A stretch of DNA of 41,603 bases from K189A clade bacterium (lineage in GTDB: Bacteria; Pseudomonadota; Gammaproteobacteria; Pseudomonadales; Azotimanducaceae), in NCBI GenBank assembly GCA_009886205.1, contig QXZU01000063.1, positions 7,289 through 48,891 of the forward strand, read 5' to 3'. Made by a program: the position numbers and the translations under genes. Shown piece by piece: positions 1 through 8,639 of the stretch. A model generated the notes under the pieces. The model saw only the letters and a program-made list of their open reading frames with translations, was not told where the DNA came from and did no database searches. Each line of letters opens with the position of its first letter. The first letter of the stretch is position 1.

Positions 1-1
1 G

Positions 2-1288
2 GAAACCGTCAGCGAAACACCTGCTGCTGAAGAAACAATTGTCGCGGCAGCTAGCGAAACAGAAGCTGCCGTTGATGAAGTTGCAGAAACAGAAGAAGCT
101 GAGGCGGCAACAGAAACCGCAGCAGAGTACGAAACCGTACGATTCCAAGAACTCGCGCTCCCAGAACCACTGGTAGCCGCAGTAGACGAACTCGGCTTCG
201 AATTTTGCACGCCTATCCAAGGCAGATCACTGCCCTTCAGCCTATCTGACTACGACGTTACCGGCCAGGCACAAACAGGCACCGGCAAGACTGCGGCATT
301 TTTAATCACCCTGTTCACCCGCTTCTGGGAGAACCCGCTACAAACTGAACAAGCTTCAGGCACACCTCGCGCATTGGTCCTAGCACCCACACGGGAACTG
401 GCCATGCAAATTGAGGGCGACGCACAGGGCCTGAGTAAGCACATGGGCATGCGCACAGTTTGCGTAGTAGGCGGCATGGACTACGGCAAGCAGCGCGAAG
501 AACTTGAAGAGGGCCCGGTCGATGTATTGGTAGCCACCCCAGGCAGACTGATCGATTTTGTTGAGCGACGAGAAATCAATCTACGTGAAGTAGAAGTACT
601 GGTCATTGATGAAGCAGACCGCATGCTCGACATGGGCTTTATCCCAGACGTGCGCCGCATTGTTTTGCAAACACCGCACAAGCGAAAGCGCCAAACCTTG
701 TTCTTCTCCGCAACGTTTAACGATGCTGTTATGCGCTTAGCACAATCTTGGACCATCGACGCAGAACACATTATTGTTGAACCCGAGAGCGTAGCAACCG
801 ACACTGTAGATCAGAAATTCTGGTTGGTTGGCGCGCGAGAAAGACAAAAAGTACTGTTTCAATTCCTATCCCACGCGCAACCTGAACGGGCAATCATTTT
901 TGCTAACAGACGCGATCAAACCCACCGCATTGTTGAATTTCTGCGGAAGAAAGACATACCGTGTGAAGCGCTGGCTGGCGACGTGCCACAACGCAAGCGC
1001 ATGGCAACTTTAGCCCGCTTCAAAGAGGGTAAGTTACGTTACTTAATAGCAACAGATGTTGCTGGTCGTGGCATCCATGTGGATGGTGTAACCCATGTTG
1101 TAAATTACGAACTACCTGACGATTCAGAAGACTACGTACACCGCATTGGCCGTACCGGACGCGCTGGGGCATCGGGTACATCTATCAGCTTTGTATCTGA
1201 AGATGACGCTTTTAATCTACCTGCGTTGGAGCAATATCTGGGTACTCAGATCAAGTGCATCCAGCCTGATTTGCTGCCAGACAGCTAA
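2..1288 (+). CDS. rhlB: RhlB-like DEAD-box ATP-dependent RNA helicase, 5' end outside window
   Basis: ATP-dependent RNA unwinding enzyme; in Gammaproteobacteria RhlB works with RNase E and PNPase in the RNA degradosome. The reading frame is open from base 2, so the gene starts upstream of the window; the ORF track begins it only at an internal Met. About 428 residues are visible. First comes an acidic Ala/Glu/Thr-rich stretch of about 40 residues, then the helicase motifs in order: Q motif (CTPIQ), motif I AQTGTGKT, Ia PTRELA, Ib TPGRL, II DEAD, III SAT, V ATDVAGRGIH and VI HRIGRTGRAG. The C-terminal part (DDAFNLPALEQYLG) resembles the end of E. coli RhlB, which favours RhlB over other DEAD-box paralogues. 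The acidic N-terminal extension is longer than in E. coli RhlB. Domain call is certain; the RhlB assignment is likely. Confidence 0.9.
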   Translation, partial: ETVSETPAAEETIVAAASETEAAVDEVAETEEAEAATETAAEYETVRFQELALPEPLVAAVDELGFEFCTPIQGRSLPFSLSDYDVTGQAQTGTGKTAAFLITLFTRFWENPLQTEQASGTPRALVLAPTRELAMQIEGDAQGLSKHMGMRTVCVVGGMDYGKQREELEEGPVDVLVATPGRLIDFVERREINLREVEVLVIDEADRMLDMGFIPDVRRIVLQTPHKRKRQTLFFSATFNDAVMRLAQSWTIDAEHIIVEPESVATDTVDQKFWLVGARERQKVLFQFLSHAQPERAIIFANRRDQTHRIVEFLRKKDIPCEALAGDVPQRKRMATLARFKEGKLRYLIATDVAGRGIHVDGVTHVVNYELPDDSEDYVHRIGRTGRAGASGTSISFVSEDDAFNLPALEQYLGTQIKCIQPDLLPDS

Positions 1289-1323
1289 GGGACGCAGTCT
1301 AAACTGCGGGTTGGAAAAGACTT

Positions 1324-2187
1324 ATGACTGAACAAAAAGCAGACGACGCTGCAACCCAAAACTCGTCTACCGTCACCCAAGTGGCGGTAGTTCAGCATAA
1401 TGCAGGCATAGATGTGGAGGCTAACTTAAGCAAGTTAGAACAACTCTCCACACAGGCCGCCAGCGATGGCGCGCAACTTATCACATGGCCCGAAGCGTTC
1501 GCATACCTGGGCCGACACGACGGCAAAAAAGAAATCTTGGAATCTCTTAGCGAAGGCGGGCCAATCCTTGCGCGCTGCCAAGCATTAGCCCGCAAGCTGC
1601 GCTGCCACTTACTGTTGGGAGGGTTCCACGAAGCTGTGGAGGGCGACCCTGACCGCTGTTACAACACCAGCGTGTACTTAGACGAAACGGGCAGCATTCG
1701 CGCAAGCTATAGAAAAATACACCTATTCGACGTAAGCATTCCAAACGGCCCACAGCTCATGGAATCAAAGCAAACTGCGCCGGGTGAAAAAGCTGTGTGT
1801 GTAGACTCGCCAATGGGCAGTCTGGGCCTAACCATTTGCTATGATGTGCGCTTCCCTAACTTATACCAACGCTTAGCCAGTATGGGCGCGGTTGCTATGA
1901 CAGTACCTTCAGCGTTTACCGCCACCACTGGCGCAGCCCACTGGCACACGTTGCTCCGCGCTCGCGCCATTGAAACCCAGAGCTATGTTATTGCCCCTGC
2001 GCAACATGGCGCGCACAGCGCCAATCGCGCGTCCTACGGACACTCACTCATTGTCGACCCATGGGGCAAGGTCATTGCCGAACTGCCCCAGGGCGACGGT
2101 TACGTTATTGCCAGCGTAGACAGCGAAGAAGTACACAGAATTAGGCGCGAAGTACCCAGCCTTGCTAACCAAAGGCCCATAAGCTAA
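1324..2187 (+). CDS. Nit1/Nit2-type carbon-nitrogen hydrolase (omega-amidase / deaminated glutathione amidase-like)
   Basis: Cytoplasmic C-N hydrolase of the nitrilase superfamily, 287 residues. The Glu-Lys-Cys catalytic triad is visible: E57 in TWPEAF, K131 in YRKIHLFDV and C172 in ICYDVRFPNLY. The YRKxHLFDV and CYDxRFP signatures are those of the Nit1/Nit2 branch, whose members hydrolyse deaminated glutathione or omega-amides of 2-oxo acids. The exact substrate cannot be read from sequence. The gene begins 35 bp after the helicase and is followed 3 bp later by the AI-2E family gene, so the three are probably co-transcribed. The first ~18 residues are polar and not part of the conserved fold, so a slightly later start is possible but no better codon is evident. 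Confidence 0.85.
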   Translation: MTEQKADDAATQNSSTVTQVAVVQHNAGIDVEANLSKLEQLSTQAASDGAQLITWPEAFAYLGRHDGKKEILESLSEGGPILARCQALARKLRCHLLLGGFHEAVEGDPDRCYNTSVYLDETGSIRASYRKIHLFDVSIPNGPQLMESKQTAPGEKAVCVDSPMGSLGLTICYDVRFPNLYQRLASMGAVAMTVPSAFTATTGAAHWHTLLRARAIETQSYVIAPAQHGAHSANRASYGHSLIVDPWGKVIAELPQGDGYVIASVDSEEVHRIRREVPSLANQRPIS

Positions 2188-2190
2188 CCC

Positions 2191-3345
2191 ATGAGCAATC
2201 AACTAGAACAACACGCTCCTCGCGGCAGCGGCCAAATTATTTTCTTACTCGCCGCGCTCATCATCATCGCAGCGGGACTCAAATCTGCCCAAGAAATTAT
2301 GGTGCCATTTTTGTTGGCTGCATTTATAGCCACCATCGCCGCAACACCGATGTTCTGGATTCGCGCCAAAGGCGTACCGGCAGGCATTGCATTGGCATTG
2401 GTGGTGGTTGGTATATTCACCGCTCTTTTACTGATCGGCGCGGTAGCCACACAGTCCACGTCAGCGTTTATCGCCAAGTTACCCTTCTACCAAGAAAGAC
2501 TTGTTAGCATTCAAGGCGACCTTGTCGTGGCGCTAGAAGGCTTTGGTATTCCAGTGGATTTGTCCAAGCTACTTGAAGGATTTTCGCTCAGCTCAGCACT
2601 TAAGTTTGCTGGTTCCACATTGGCAAGCCTGGGTAATTTATTAAGCAATGGCTTTCTAATCATTCTCACAGTTATTTTTATTCTCGCCGAAGCCACTAGC
2701 TTTTACCCAAAGTTAAACTCCGTTTTAAGCAACCCACAGCGCGACTTGGTGTACTTCACACGTTTCGCCAACAACATGAATCGTTACGTGGCCCTGAAAA
2801 CCTCCATGAGCCTGCTCACCGGCTTACTGGTGTCTGTTGCCCTGTGGATATTAGACATCGACTTCCCAATCCTTTGGGGCCTGCTGGCTTTTCTGCTTAA
2901 TTTCATCCCAACCATTGGCTCAATTTTCGCGGCCATACCGCCGTTACTATTAGCCCTCATTCAACATAGCCCAAGCGCAGCTGGCGCTGTAGCACTGGTT
3001 TTTTTCCTCATCAACATGGGCGTAGGCAACGTTTTGGAACCTCGTTACATGGGCAAGGGCTTGGATCTCTCCACGTTGGTAGTGTTTTTGTCTCTGATTT
3101 TTTGGGGCTGGATACTTGGCACAGTAGGTATGTTTCTCTCTGTACCGCTAACCATGACCGGTAAGATCGCTATGGAAGCCAACCCAAGAACAGTGTGGTT
3201 AGCGCGACTACTCGGACAAAGTGAAGGCAGTGAACGGCCTCCAGCCGCTACAATTGAGCAAGACACAGCGCCTACCACGACCCAAAATCAAACCCAGAAT
3301 CCGCCTCTAAACCAGAGTCCTTCTCAGCACGAGTCCGATAACTAA
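2191..3345 (+). CDS. AI-2E family transporter (PerM/TqsA family membrane protein)
   Basis: Inner-membrane protein of 384 residues with the PerM/TqsA architecture: two early membrane helices (about residues 15-60), a third at 70-90, a soluble amphipathic segment (about 95-150), then the hydrophobic C-terminal half with the family pattern around FLLNFIPTIGSI and LEPRYMGKGLDLS. Members export autoinducer-2 or act as sodium/proton antiporters; which applies here is unknown. After the last helix comes a ~45-residue hydrophilic, Gln/Asn/Pro/Thr-rich tail that is low complexity and not part of the fold. It starts 3 bp after the amidase and its stop shares one base with the next start (TAATG), implying translational coupling to the aminotransferase. 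Confidence 0.88.
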   Translation: MSNQLEQHAPRGSGQIIFLLAALIIIAAGLKSAQEIMVPFLLAAFIATIAATPMFWIRAKGVPAGIALALVVVGIFTALLLIGAVATQSTSAFIAKLPFYQERLVSIQGDLVVALEGFGIPVDLSKLLEGFSLSSALKFAGSTLASLGNLLSNGFLIILTVIFILAEATSFYPKLNSVLSNPQRDLVYFTRFANNMNRYVALKTSMSLLTGLLVSVALWILDIDFPILWGLLAFLLNFIPTIGSIFAAIPPLLLALIQHSPSAAGAVALVFFLINMGVGNVLEPRYMGKGLDLSTLVVFLSLIFWGWILGTVGMFLSVPLTMTGKIAMEANPRTVWLARLLGQSEGSERPPAATIEQDTAPTTTQNQTQNPPLNQSPSQHESDN

Positions 3346-4424
3346 TGAGTCAATTTGAACGGCCAAACATTGCGGCTATGCAAGGGTATAGCTCCGGCGA
3401 GCAACCCTTAGAAAAAGAAACGATTAAACTCAACACCAACGAAAACCCGTTTCCTGCCAGCGCAAAAGTGCAGGCAGCATTAATGGATTTCGCAACAGCA
3501 GACCTTAGAGTTTACCCACAACCCACCGCAGACAAATTACGTGACGCCATTGCCGCACATCATGGCCTGACGCGAGATCATGTAATGCTCACCCACGCCG
3601 GTGACGAAGCACTGCGACTGGCCATTACAACCTTTGTTGAACCGGGCGGCACGCTGGGCACTACAGATCCAAGCTATTCCCTGTACCCCGTGCTAAGCAA
3701 AATTCAAGATGCCACAATGCAAACCCTCGCATTGGAAGACGACTGGTCTATTCCAAACACATTTGCTCAGGCTATGACACAACATAACGCCCAGCTAACT
3801 TGTTTGGTGAACCCCCATGCGCCTAGCGGGCACCTTACGCCGCTAGCGACCATTGAGGCCATTGCAGAAAATATCAGCGGCGTACTGTTAGTAGATGAAG
3901 CTTATATCGACTTTGTCGATCCGAGCATTGCCTATTCCACCAAAGATTTGCTTAACGCTCGAGACAACGTACTCGTGCTACGCACCTTCAGCAAAGGCTA
4001 CAGCTTGGCGGGATTACGCCTAGGCTACTTACTTGGCGACCCAGAACTGATCAAACCCATGCTGGAAAAAACCCGCGACAGTTACAATGTAGACGCCATC
4101 AGCCAAGCCCTAGGTTTAGCAGCAATAGAAGATCAGGCCTACGCCCAGGAGACTTGGCGAGTTGTGCGCGAACAAAGACAGGTGCTAAGTGATGCACTCA
4201 GTGCAATGGGCTTTAGCTGCCCCGCAAGTGAAGCCAATTTTTTACTCGCCACAATGCCAGAGGAAATTGACGCAGAAGGATTGTACGAAGCACTGAAAGC
4301 CAAAAGTATTTTAGTGCGCTATTTCCCAACACCAAGACTCAAAGACAAACTACGCATCACAGTAGGCACTGCGGAACAAAACGAAAAGTTGATCGCCACC
4401 ATACGCCAACTAATCACGCGCTAA
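3345..4424 (+). CDS. hisC: Histidinol-phosphate aminotransferase-like PLP enzyme (HisC family, fold type I)
   Basis: Class I/II aminotransferase of 359 residues, the normal length of HisC, which transfers an amino group from glutamate to imidazole-acetol phosphate in histidine synthesis. Visible hallmarks are LNTNENPFPAS near the N-terminus (residues 29-39), D184 in VDEAYIDF, the PLP-binding Lys K217 in RTFSKGYSLAGLRLGY, and the C-terminal RITVGT signature. The gene is not in a his operon; it overlaps the AI-2E gene by one base. Orphan HisC-like paralogues can act on aromatic amino acids or other substrates, so the symbol indicates family rather than proven role. Confidence 0.82.
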   Translation: MSQFERPNIAAMQGYSSGEQPLEKETIKLNTNENPFPASAKVQAALMDFATADLRVYPQPTADKLRDAIAAHHGLTRDHVMLTHAGDEALRLAITTFVEPGGTLGTTDPSYSLYPVLSKIQDATMQTLALEDDWSIPNTFAQAMTQHNAQLTCLVNPHAPSGHLTPLATIEAIAENISGVLLVDEAYIDFVDPSIAYSTKDLLNARDNVLVLRTFSKGYSLAGLRLGYLLGDPELIKPMLEKTRDSYNVDAISQALGLAAIEDQAYAQETWRVVREQRQVLSDALSAMGFSCPASEANFLLATMPEEIDAEGLYEALKAKSILVRYFPTPRLKDKLRITVGTAEQNEKLIATIRQLITR

Positions 4425-4465
4425 GCCAATTTGGCTAACTGCCAAGACAAAATGAAAGGGTTCCA

Positions 4466-4936
4466 ATGAGCAAACACCTACTCAATGACGAAAAAATTGC
4501 AGCACTGCCCATCACTCGGGTACAGCACCAATTTAACGACAATGCTATTCGCTCAACAAAAACCCTCAGTTCCGCCACAGGCATGCAGCGCTTAGGCATA
4601 CACCTCGTCACCATTAGCCAAGGAAACGACTCCACTACCCACCATTATCATGATGCCGACGAGGAATTTATTTACATTGTTTCGGGCAAAGGCATTGCAC
4701 GGATTGGCGAGGAATCATTCGAAGTAGGTCCCGGAGACTTTATGGGTTTTCCAGCACCGTCAGATGCCCACAGCTTACACAACCCAAACGCAGAAGATCT
4801 GGTTTACCTCATGGGCGGCGAAGGCTGGCCTGTAGACGTTGTTCATTACCCAGAGATAAAGCGCAGCATGACCCGCTCGCATGGCAAGCGCGCCTACTCC
4901 GACTGGGACGACATTACTGAAGTTAAAAGCCGCTAG
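4466..4936 (+). CDS. Single-domain cupin protein
   Basis: Small soluble protein (156 residues) with one cupin barrel. Cupin motif 1 is seen as THHYHDADEEFIYIVSGKG, giving metal-ligand candidates H60, H62 and E66/E67, and motif 2 as PGDFMGFPAPSDAHSLHN with H102. The set His-x-His, Glu, His is that of a metal-binding cupin, either a sugar/amino-acid binding protein or a small dioxygenase/isomerase. The C-terminal part (WPVDVVHYPEIKRSM) is typical of the uncharacterised bacterial branch annotated only as cupin domain protein. It lies 41 bp downstream of the HisC-like gene on the same strand, with AAAGGG upstream of the ATG. Substrate unknown. Confidence 0.8.
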   Translation: MSKHLLNDEKIAALPITRVQHQFNDNAIRSTKTLSSATGMQRLGIHLVTISQGNDSTTHHYHDADEEFIYIVSGKGIARIGEESFEVGPGDFMGFPAPSDAHSLHNPNAEDLVYLMGGEGWPVDVVHYPEIKRSMTRSHGKRAYSDWDDITEVKSR

Positions 4937-4970
4937 CGTCGGCAACGCCATTTGGCGAAAGCGGTAAGGT

Positions 4971-4995
4971 CGAGTACCCTTTACTCGCTTCTTTG
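4971..4995 (+). terminator. Possible weak hairpin terminator after the cupin gene
   Basis: A 6-bp perfect stem CGAGTA / TACTCG around a 5-nt loop is followed by the pyrimidine-rich CTTCTTTG rather than a clean U-run. It may end the rhlB-to-cupin transcript about 35 bp after the cupin stop codon. Weak on its own. Confidence 0.3.
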
Positions 4996-5060
4996 AGTGC
5001 ACCCGTTGTGCGAAAGGGGCAAAAACCTGTGACCACTTTTGACCAGAGCATTAGTCGATA

Positions 5061-5132
5061 CCATGTTTGACACTATGTTTGGCAAAATAACTGACAGAAT
5101 AATTGACAGAATAGTTGACAGAATAACTTACA
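5061..5132. repeat. 12-bp degenerate tandem repeat, six units, upstream of the LLM oxidoreductase gene
   Basis: Six consecutive 12-nt units can be lined up: ccatgtttgaca, ctatgtttggca, aaataactgaca, gaataattgaca, gaatagttgaca, gaataacttaca. The common pattern is nnATnnnTGACA. The array ends about 8 bp before the strong Shine-Dalgarno AGAGGAGGGG of the next gene, so it lies in the promoter or 5' leader. Three units contain the perfect sigma70 -35 hexamer TTGACA, but no convincing -10 sits at the right distance. Confidence 0.75.
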
Positions 5133-5152
5133 AATAATTAAGAGGAGGGGAT

Positions 5153-6058
5153 ATGACTCAGCTACCCGCAGTGAGCCTTGCCGCCGTACCCGGCCGCAGA
5201 TTACAAACCATCGAGATCGCCAAAGAAATTGAAAAGAAAGGTTTCCCCGGCATCTTCGGGCCTAGCCTGGGTGACAGCCTTTCTCTTTGTAACGCCATCG
5301 CGCTGGCCACAACTGATGTCATGATCGGCACAAGTATTACCCCTATATATACACGCAACGTTACCGACTTCGCGCAAACAGCAGGTTTTTTGCACGAAGT
5401 GTCCAATGGTCGCTTTCGTTTTGGTGTCGGCGTCAGCCACGCACCTGCACTGAACAGAATGGGTATTACCGCAGGCAAGCCACTGGGCGATATGCGTAAG
5501 TTTGTTGAAGACATGCACGCGGTGCCACGAGTTGGCGACATGCCCCCTATCGTTTTAGCAACCCTGCGCGACAAAATGATTCAGTTGGCGCAAGAGATCG
5601 GGGGCGGCATGGTATTTGCCAACGGCGCACGTTCTTATATGAGCCATTCACTGGGCAACCTATCTGCCCAAACGCTCAGCAACGATGATTTCTTTATTGG
5701 CAACATGATTCCTACATGTGTCAGCGACGACAAAGCAGCCGCTGCTGCCGTTTGCCGCAAAACCCTGACCAGCTACGCGTTTCTACCCAACTATAGAAAC
5801 TACTGGAAGGCCGCAGGTTTTGAAGAGGAAATGAATGGTGTTGAAGCCGCCATTGCCGAGAAGGACTATGACCGCGTACCTGAATGCCTGTCTGACCGCT
5901 GGCTTGCAGACACCACGCTTTTTGGTAGCGCAGCTGAAGTACGCGAAGGCGTAGAAGCTTGGTTCGACGCGGGCATTAAGACCCCTATCATCGTGCCGTC
6001 TTCAGCATCGGGTGGTCAGATTAAGGCGTTGGAAGAATTCTTCGCCCTCTGGGACTAG
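5153..6058 (+). CDS. LLM-class (luciferase-like) flavin- or F420-dependent oxidoreductase
   Basis: Soluble TIM-barrel oxidoreductase of the bacterial luciferase-like monooxygenase family, 301 residues. Family features are the early strand/helix with EIAKEIEKKGFPGIFGPS, the segment VMIGTSITPIYTRNVTDFAQTAGFLHEVSNGRFRFGVGVSH (cofactor-binding region) and the C-terminal VREGVEAWFDAGIKTPIIVPS. Such enzymes use FMNH2 or reduced F420; substrates vary too widely to name. An excellent ribosome binding site (AGAGGAGGGG) precedes the ATG. The gene has about 215 bp of non-coding DNA upstream, including a tandem repeat, and stands as its own transcription unit, possibly with the SixA gene behind it. Confidence 0.85.
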   Translation: MTQLPAVSLAAVPGRRLQTIEIAKEIEKKGFPGIFGPSLGDSLSLCNAIALATTDVMIGTSITPIYTRNVTDFAQTAGFLHEVSNGRFRFGVGVSHAPALNRMGITAGKPLGDMRKFVEDMHAVPRVGDMPPIVLATLRDKMIQLAQEIGGGMVFANGARSYMSHSLGNLSAQTLSNDDFFIGNMIPTCVSDDKAAAAAVCRKTLTSYAFLPNYRNYWKAAGFEEEMNGVEAAIAEKDYDRVPECLSDRWLADTTLFGSAAEVREGVEAWFDAGIKTPIIVPSSASGGQIKALEEFFALWD

Positions 6059-6094
6059 TACCCAGTCACTCTACCCACTACTTGCACCCGCCAC

Positions 6095-6589
6095 TTGCCC
6101 CCAATACGTAAGCTCCGACTCATCAGGCACGGCAACGCGGAGCCAAGTCGGTTTGGGCAAACGGATTATGCACGGCCACTAGATCAACGTGGCCTTGCTG
6201 ATTTACACAACACCACCCAACAACTACTCGCACGTAGCGATAACACCGCAGATTGGTTGTGGGCTAGCTCAGCGGCGAGAACCTCAACCACCGCACAAGC
6301 ACTCTCAGCAATTTGCAATTGCCCCATGCAGTTAGAGAAAGAACTCTATTTAGCAGGCCCAGAATCCATACTCAGCGTGCTGCAGGGTACCCCGGAAGAT
6401 TTTTATGACGTCATACTGGTAGGCCACAACCCTGGCATTAGTATGTTGGCTGGACTGCTCAACAGCCCAGCGCAAACGATTGAGCTAGACACTCTGGGTA
6501 TAGTGGCGCTTACGTTCAAAGGCCAGTGGCAGGATTTGAACTTTGGTCAATGCCAGCTCCATGGCACCTACGACTACAAAACACCTTAG
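6095..6589 (+). CDS. sixA: SixA-like phosphohistidine phosphatase (histidine phosphatase superfamily), TTG start
   Basis: Small histidine phosphatase of 164 residues. The catalytic RHG motif is at the N-terminus (LRLIRHGNAEP) and the second active-site His lies in VGHNPGISMLAGLLN; an SSAARTSTTAQAL segment between them matches the SixA layout. SixA removes phosphate from the HPt domain of ArcB or from the nitrogen phosphotransferase system in E. coli. The only usable start is TTG at 6095: there is no in-frame ATG or GTG between it and the previous stop, and the RHG motif starts ten residues later. No good Shine-Dalgarno is present, so translation may depend on the upstream LLM gene, 36 bp away. 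Confidence 0.8.
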   Translation: MPPIRKLRLIRHGNAEPSRFGQTDYARPLDQRGLADLHNTTQQLLARSDNTADWLWASSAARTSTTAQALSAICNCPMQLEKELYLAGPESILSVLQGTPEDFYDVILVGHNPGISMLAGLLNSPAQTIELDTLGIVALTFKGQWQDLNFGQCQLHGTYDYKTP

Positions 6590-6657
6590 CAGCCCGCAGA
6601 AAAAACTAGCCGCTTCGACCAGAGAAGAAGGACAAACCGCTTAACTACAGTGTTAGT

Positions 6658-7674
6658 TCAGGCTATCGGTTTAAATATCTTTGCCACATAAAAACCATCC
6701 CAAGGCCCATCTGGCAACACACGCAAAGTCAGCGCCAAGTTCTCATTCAGTAACTTACCCAACCATTGAGTGAGTCCCGGCATTGAGTTGGGCGGATACT
6801 CAGCAATAGGCATAAGCTGCGCATCGGTCTTTTTCAGCAATGACGCCACCACTAATTCGTTTTCATCCGGCGCAAAACTACAGGTGCAATACAGCAAAGT
6901 ACCGCCGGGTTTCAGCGCAGCATAAGCCGAGCGAATAAGACTCTTCTGTTTGCGCTGGGTTTCTTTAACCTTACGCGGACTCCAGTGCTGGTAGGTGCTG
7001 GCATCAAGCCAATTCATCCGCGACTCAGACGAACAAGGCGCGTCTAACAAAACCCGATCAAATCGTTCTGGCACCGCACGCCCAACGCTGCGCCCATCAC
7101 GCTGATAGAAATCAACATTGGTCACACCACAGCGCTGCAAGTTCGCCTGCATACGAAAGAACCTGCCACGTATGGGTTCTACCGCAGCAAGCCTGCCGGT
7201 GTTATTCATACGCGCGGCAATGGCTAAAGTTTTACCGCCGGGAGCAGCGGCTAAATCCAGTATCTCTTCGTCTTGTTGAGGGTTGAGTATCGAAACCGCA
7301 AAATAGCTGGCCGGATTTTGAATATAAATTTGCCCGCTTTCGGCGCTCCCATGCTGAGAAATACCCGCCTCGCGAGCCACTGAATACAAACCAGGCAGCA
7401 ACGCCACCTGCTCGCCCAACGAGCCGCCCAAGTGTTGTTTTAATGACTCAACAAGTTGAACTTTGTCTGCCTCAGAATCTATCCGAAGGTCATTCAACCA
7501 ATAACTCGACACGGTCTTTTGCCCAAGTTCATGAATAATTCTGCCGGCTTGCGCTGGCCCAAAAACCGCCTCAAGACGCTGACAAAAATCCTCGGCAAAC
7601 TGAAAATTCTCGGGCAATAGCGCAACCAACTCTGGATTAGCAGGGAGCACTACAAATTTATTTGCTTTCGCCAC
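6658..7674 (-). CDS. RsmB/NOP-family class I SAM-dependent RNA (cytosine-5) methyltransferase, GTG start
   Basis: RNA m5C methyltransferase-like protein of 338 residues. The SAM-binding motif I appears as DLAAAPGGKTLAIAARM, and both cysteine motifs of the m5C family are present: DAPCSSE (motif IV) and LLYCTCSFAPDENE (motif VI). E. coli relatives RsmB and RsmF/YebU modify 16S rRNA; this protein lacks an obvious NusB-like domain, so it is closer to the RsmF/NOP type, but its target base cannot be assigned. Start is GTG; no upstream in-frame ATG was found. It runs convergently toward the SixA gene (68 bp gap) and divergently from the VOC gene. Confidence 0.85.
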   Translation of the reverse strand: MAKANKFVVLPANPELVALLPENFQFAEDFCQRLEAVFGPAQAGRIIHELGQKTVSSYWLNDLRIDSEADKVQLVESLKQHLGGSLGEQVALLPGLYSVAREAGISQHGSAESGQIYIQNPASYFAVSILNPQQDEEILDLAAAPGGKTLAIAARMNNTGRLAAVEPIRGRFFRMQANLQRCGVTNVDFYQRDGRSVGRAVPERFDRVLLDAPCSSESRMNWLDASTYQHWSPRKVKETQRKQKSLIRSAYAALKPGGTLLYCTCSFAPDENELVVASLLKKTDAQLMPIAEYPPNSMPGLTQWLGKLLNENLALTLRVLPDGPWDGFYVAKIFKPIA

Positions 7675-7828
7675 GACGTAAAATCTCTCAATTGCCTTTG
7701 CTTATAACTATTTAGATGGATAAACAGCCAAAAATGGATACCACCCGCTCTTTCTGCAACGGTAGTATTAGACAAAGTATAGGGTGTAATAACACCGCTT
7801 CGTATCATTATTCACAGGAGCCACTTTC

Positions 7829-8497
7829 TTGAAACTCGCAAAACCAGCTTTAGACGTTGGCCTTTACACCAACCAACTGGATCCCAGCCTGGCATTTTGG
7901 CAAGACCAAGTTGGCCTCACGTACAGCGAAATGTTGCCCTTGGGCGGCGGCGCGCGCCAACACCGACACGCCATTGGCGACAGCGTACTGAAGGTTAATC
8001 ATAGCCGACACGAACTAGAGGCAGGCGACAGCGGGCTGAGCAAGCTCAGCATCTACAGTGCCTCGGTTGAGGAACCTGCCCAGCTTTTGGATCCAGACGG
8101 CAACGACATAGACCTTTGCCCTTTAACCGCCCAAAGCCCAAATTTATCTCTGACGCTAGCGGTGACCGATTTAGCCCGCAGCCAAGAGTTCTATGCCCAA
8201 ACCTTGGGACTACCCCAAGACGATGAAGGCGGCTTTCGCGCTGGCGCGTCGCAGATACTACTCACCCAAGGGGGCAAGTTGGGCGAAGTGCCACAAAAAG
8301 CACTGGGGCTGCGCTACATGACCTTTCAAATTTTTGATGTAGTGGCAGAGCACGCCTATGTAATAAGCCACGGTGGCAGCGAAGGCATGGCGCCAGTGCG
8401 GCTAGGCGAAGTTGCCTTTATCAGCTTTGTGCGCGACCCAGACGGCAATTGGATAGAACTCAGCCAACGAAAATCTATTACAGGGTCGCTGGCGTAA
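7829..8497 (+). CDS. Two-domain VOC (glyoxalase/bleomycin resistance/dioxygenase) superfamily protein, TTG start
   Basis: A 222-residue soluble protein built from two vicinal-oxygen-chelate modules (about residues 8-95 and 103-215). The second shows LAVTDLARSQEFYAQTLGL near its start and FVRDPDGNWIELSQR at its end, the usual VOC entry and exit motifs; the first shows LLDPDGNDIDLCP. Possible roles are glyoxalase, extradiol dioxygenase or isomerase. The TTG start is supported by a good AGGAG eight bases upstream and by the absence of a better Met. Monocistronic; flanked by non-coding DNA on both sides. Confidence 0.8.
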   Translation: MKLAKPALDVGLYTNQLDPSLAFWQDQVGLTYSEMLPLGGGARQHRHAIGDSVLKVNHSRHELEAGDSGLSKLSIYSASVEEPAQLLDPDGNDIDLCPLTAQSPNLSLTLAVTDLARSQEFYAQTLGLPQDDEGGFRAGASQILLTQGGKLGEVPQKALGLRYMTFQIFDVVAEHAYVISHGGSEGMAPVRLGEVAFISFVRDPDGNWIELSQRKSITGSLA

Positions 8498-8528
8498 ACG
8501 CTAAAAGCCACCATAAGGCGCGTAAGAA

Positions 8529-8553
8529 TCTACGCAGGTCAGCCTGCTGTAGA
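8529..8553. other. Long stem-loop downstream of the VOC gene
   Basis: TCTAC-GCAGG-tcag-CCTGC-t-GTAGA pairs as a 10-bp stem with one bulged base and a 4-nt loop, 31 bp after the VOC stop. No U-run follows, so it is more likely an mRNA 3'-end stabiliser or a Rho-related structure than an intrinsic terminator. Confidence 0.5.
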
Positions 8554-8569
8554 CTAAGAGCCACCTAAT

Positions 8570-8616
8570 AGGTATACCTGTGCAAATGCATTTTGAAATA
8601 TTAGGTTAATACCTAA
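8570..8616. promoter_or_regulatory. Pair of inverted repeats before the small membrane-protein gene
   Basis: AGGTATACCT (8570-8579) is a perfect 10-bp palindrome, and TTAGGT-TAAT-ACCTAA (8601-8616) is a perfect 6-bp inverted repeat. Both contain AGGT/ACCT half-sites and lie 24-70 bp before the ATG at 8640, where an operator could sit. No regulator is identifiable. Confidence 0.4.
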
Positions 8617-8639
8617 AAAACTTTATATTGGAGACACTC

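Noticed and set aside
5061-5132. TTGACA hexamers as sigma70 -35 boxes
   Set aside because: No fitting -10 box 16-18 bp downstream of any of them; kept as a repeat only.
5158-5574. 138-residue ORF antisense to the LLM gene
   Set aside because: It mirrors the codon bias of the real gene, has no family pattern or ribosome binding site, and the plus-strand product is clearly conserved.
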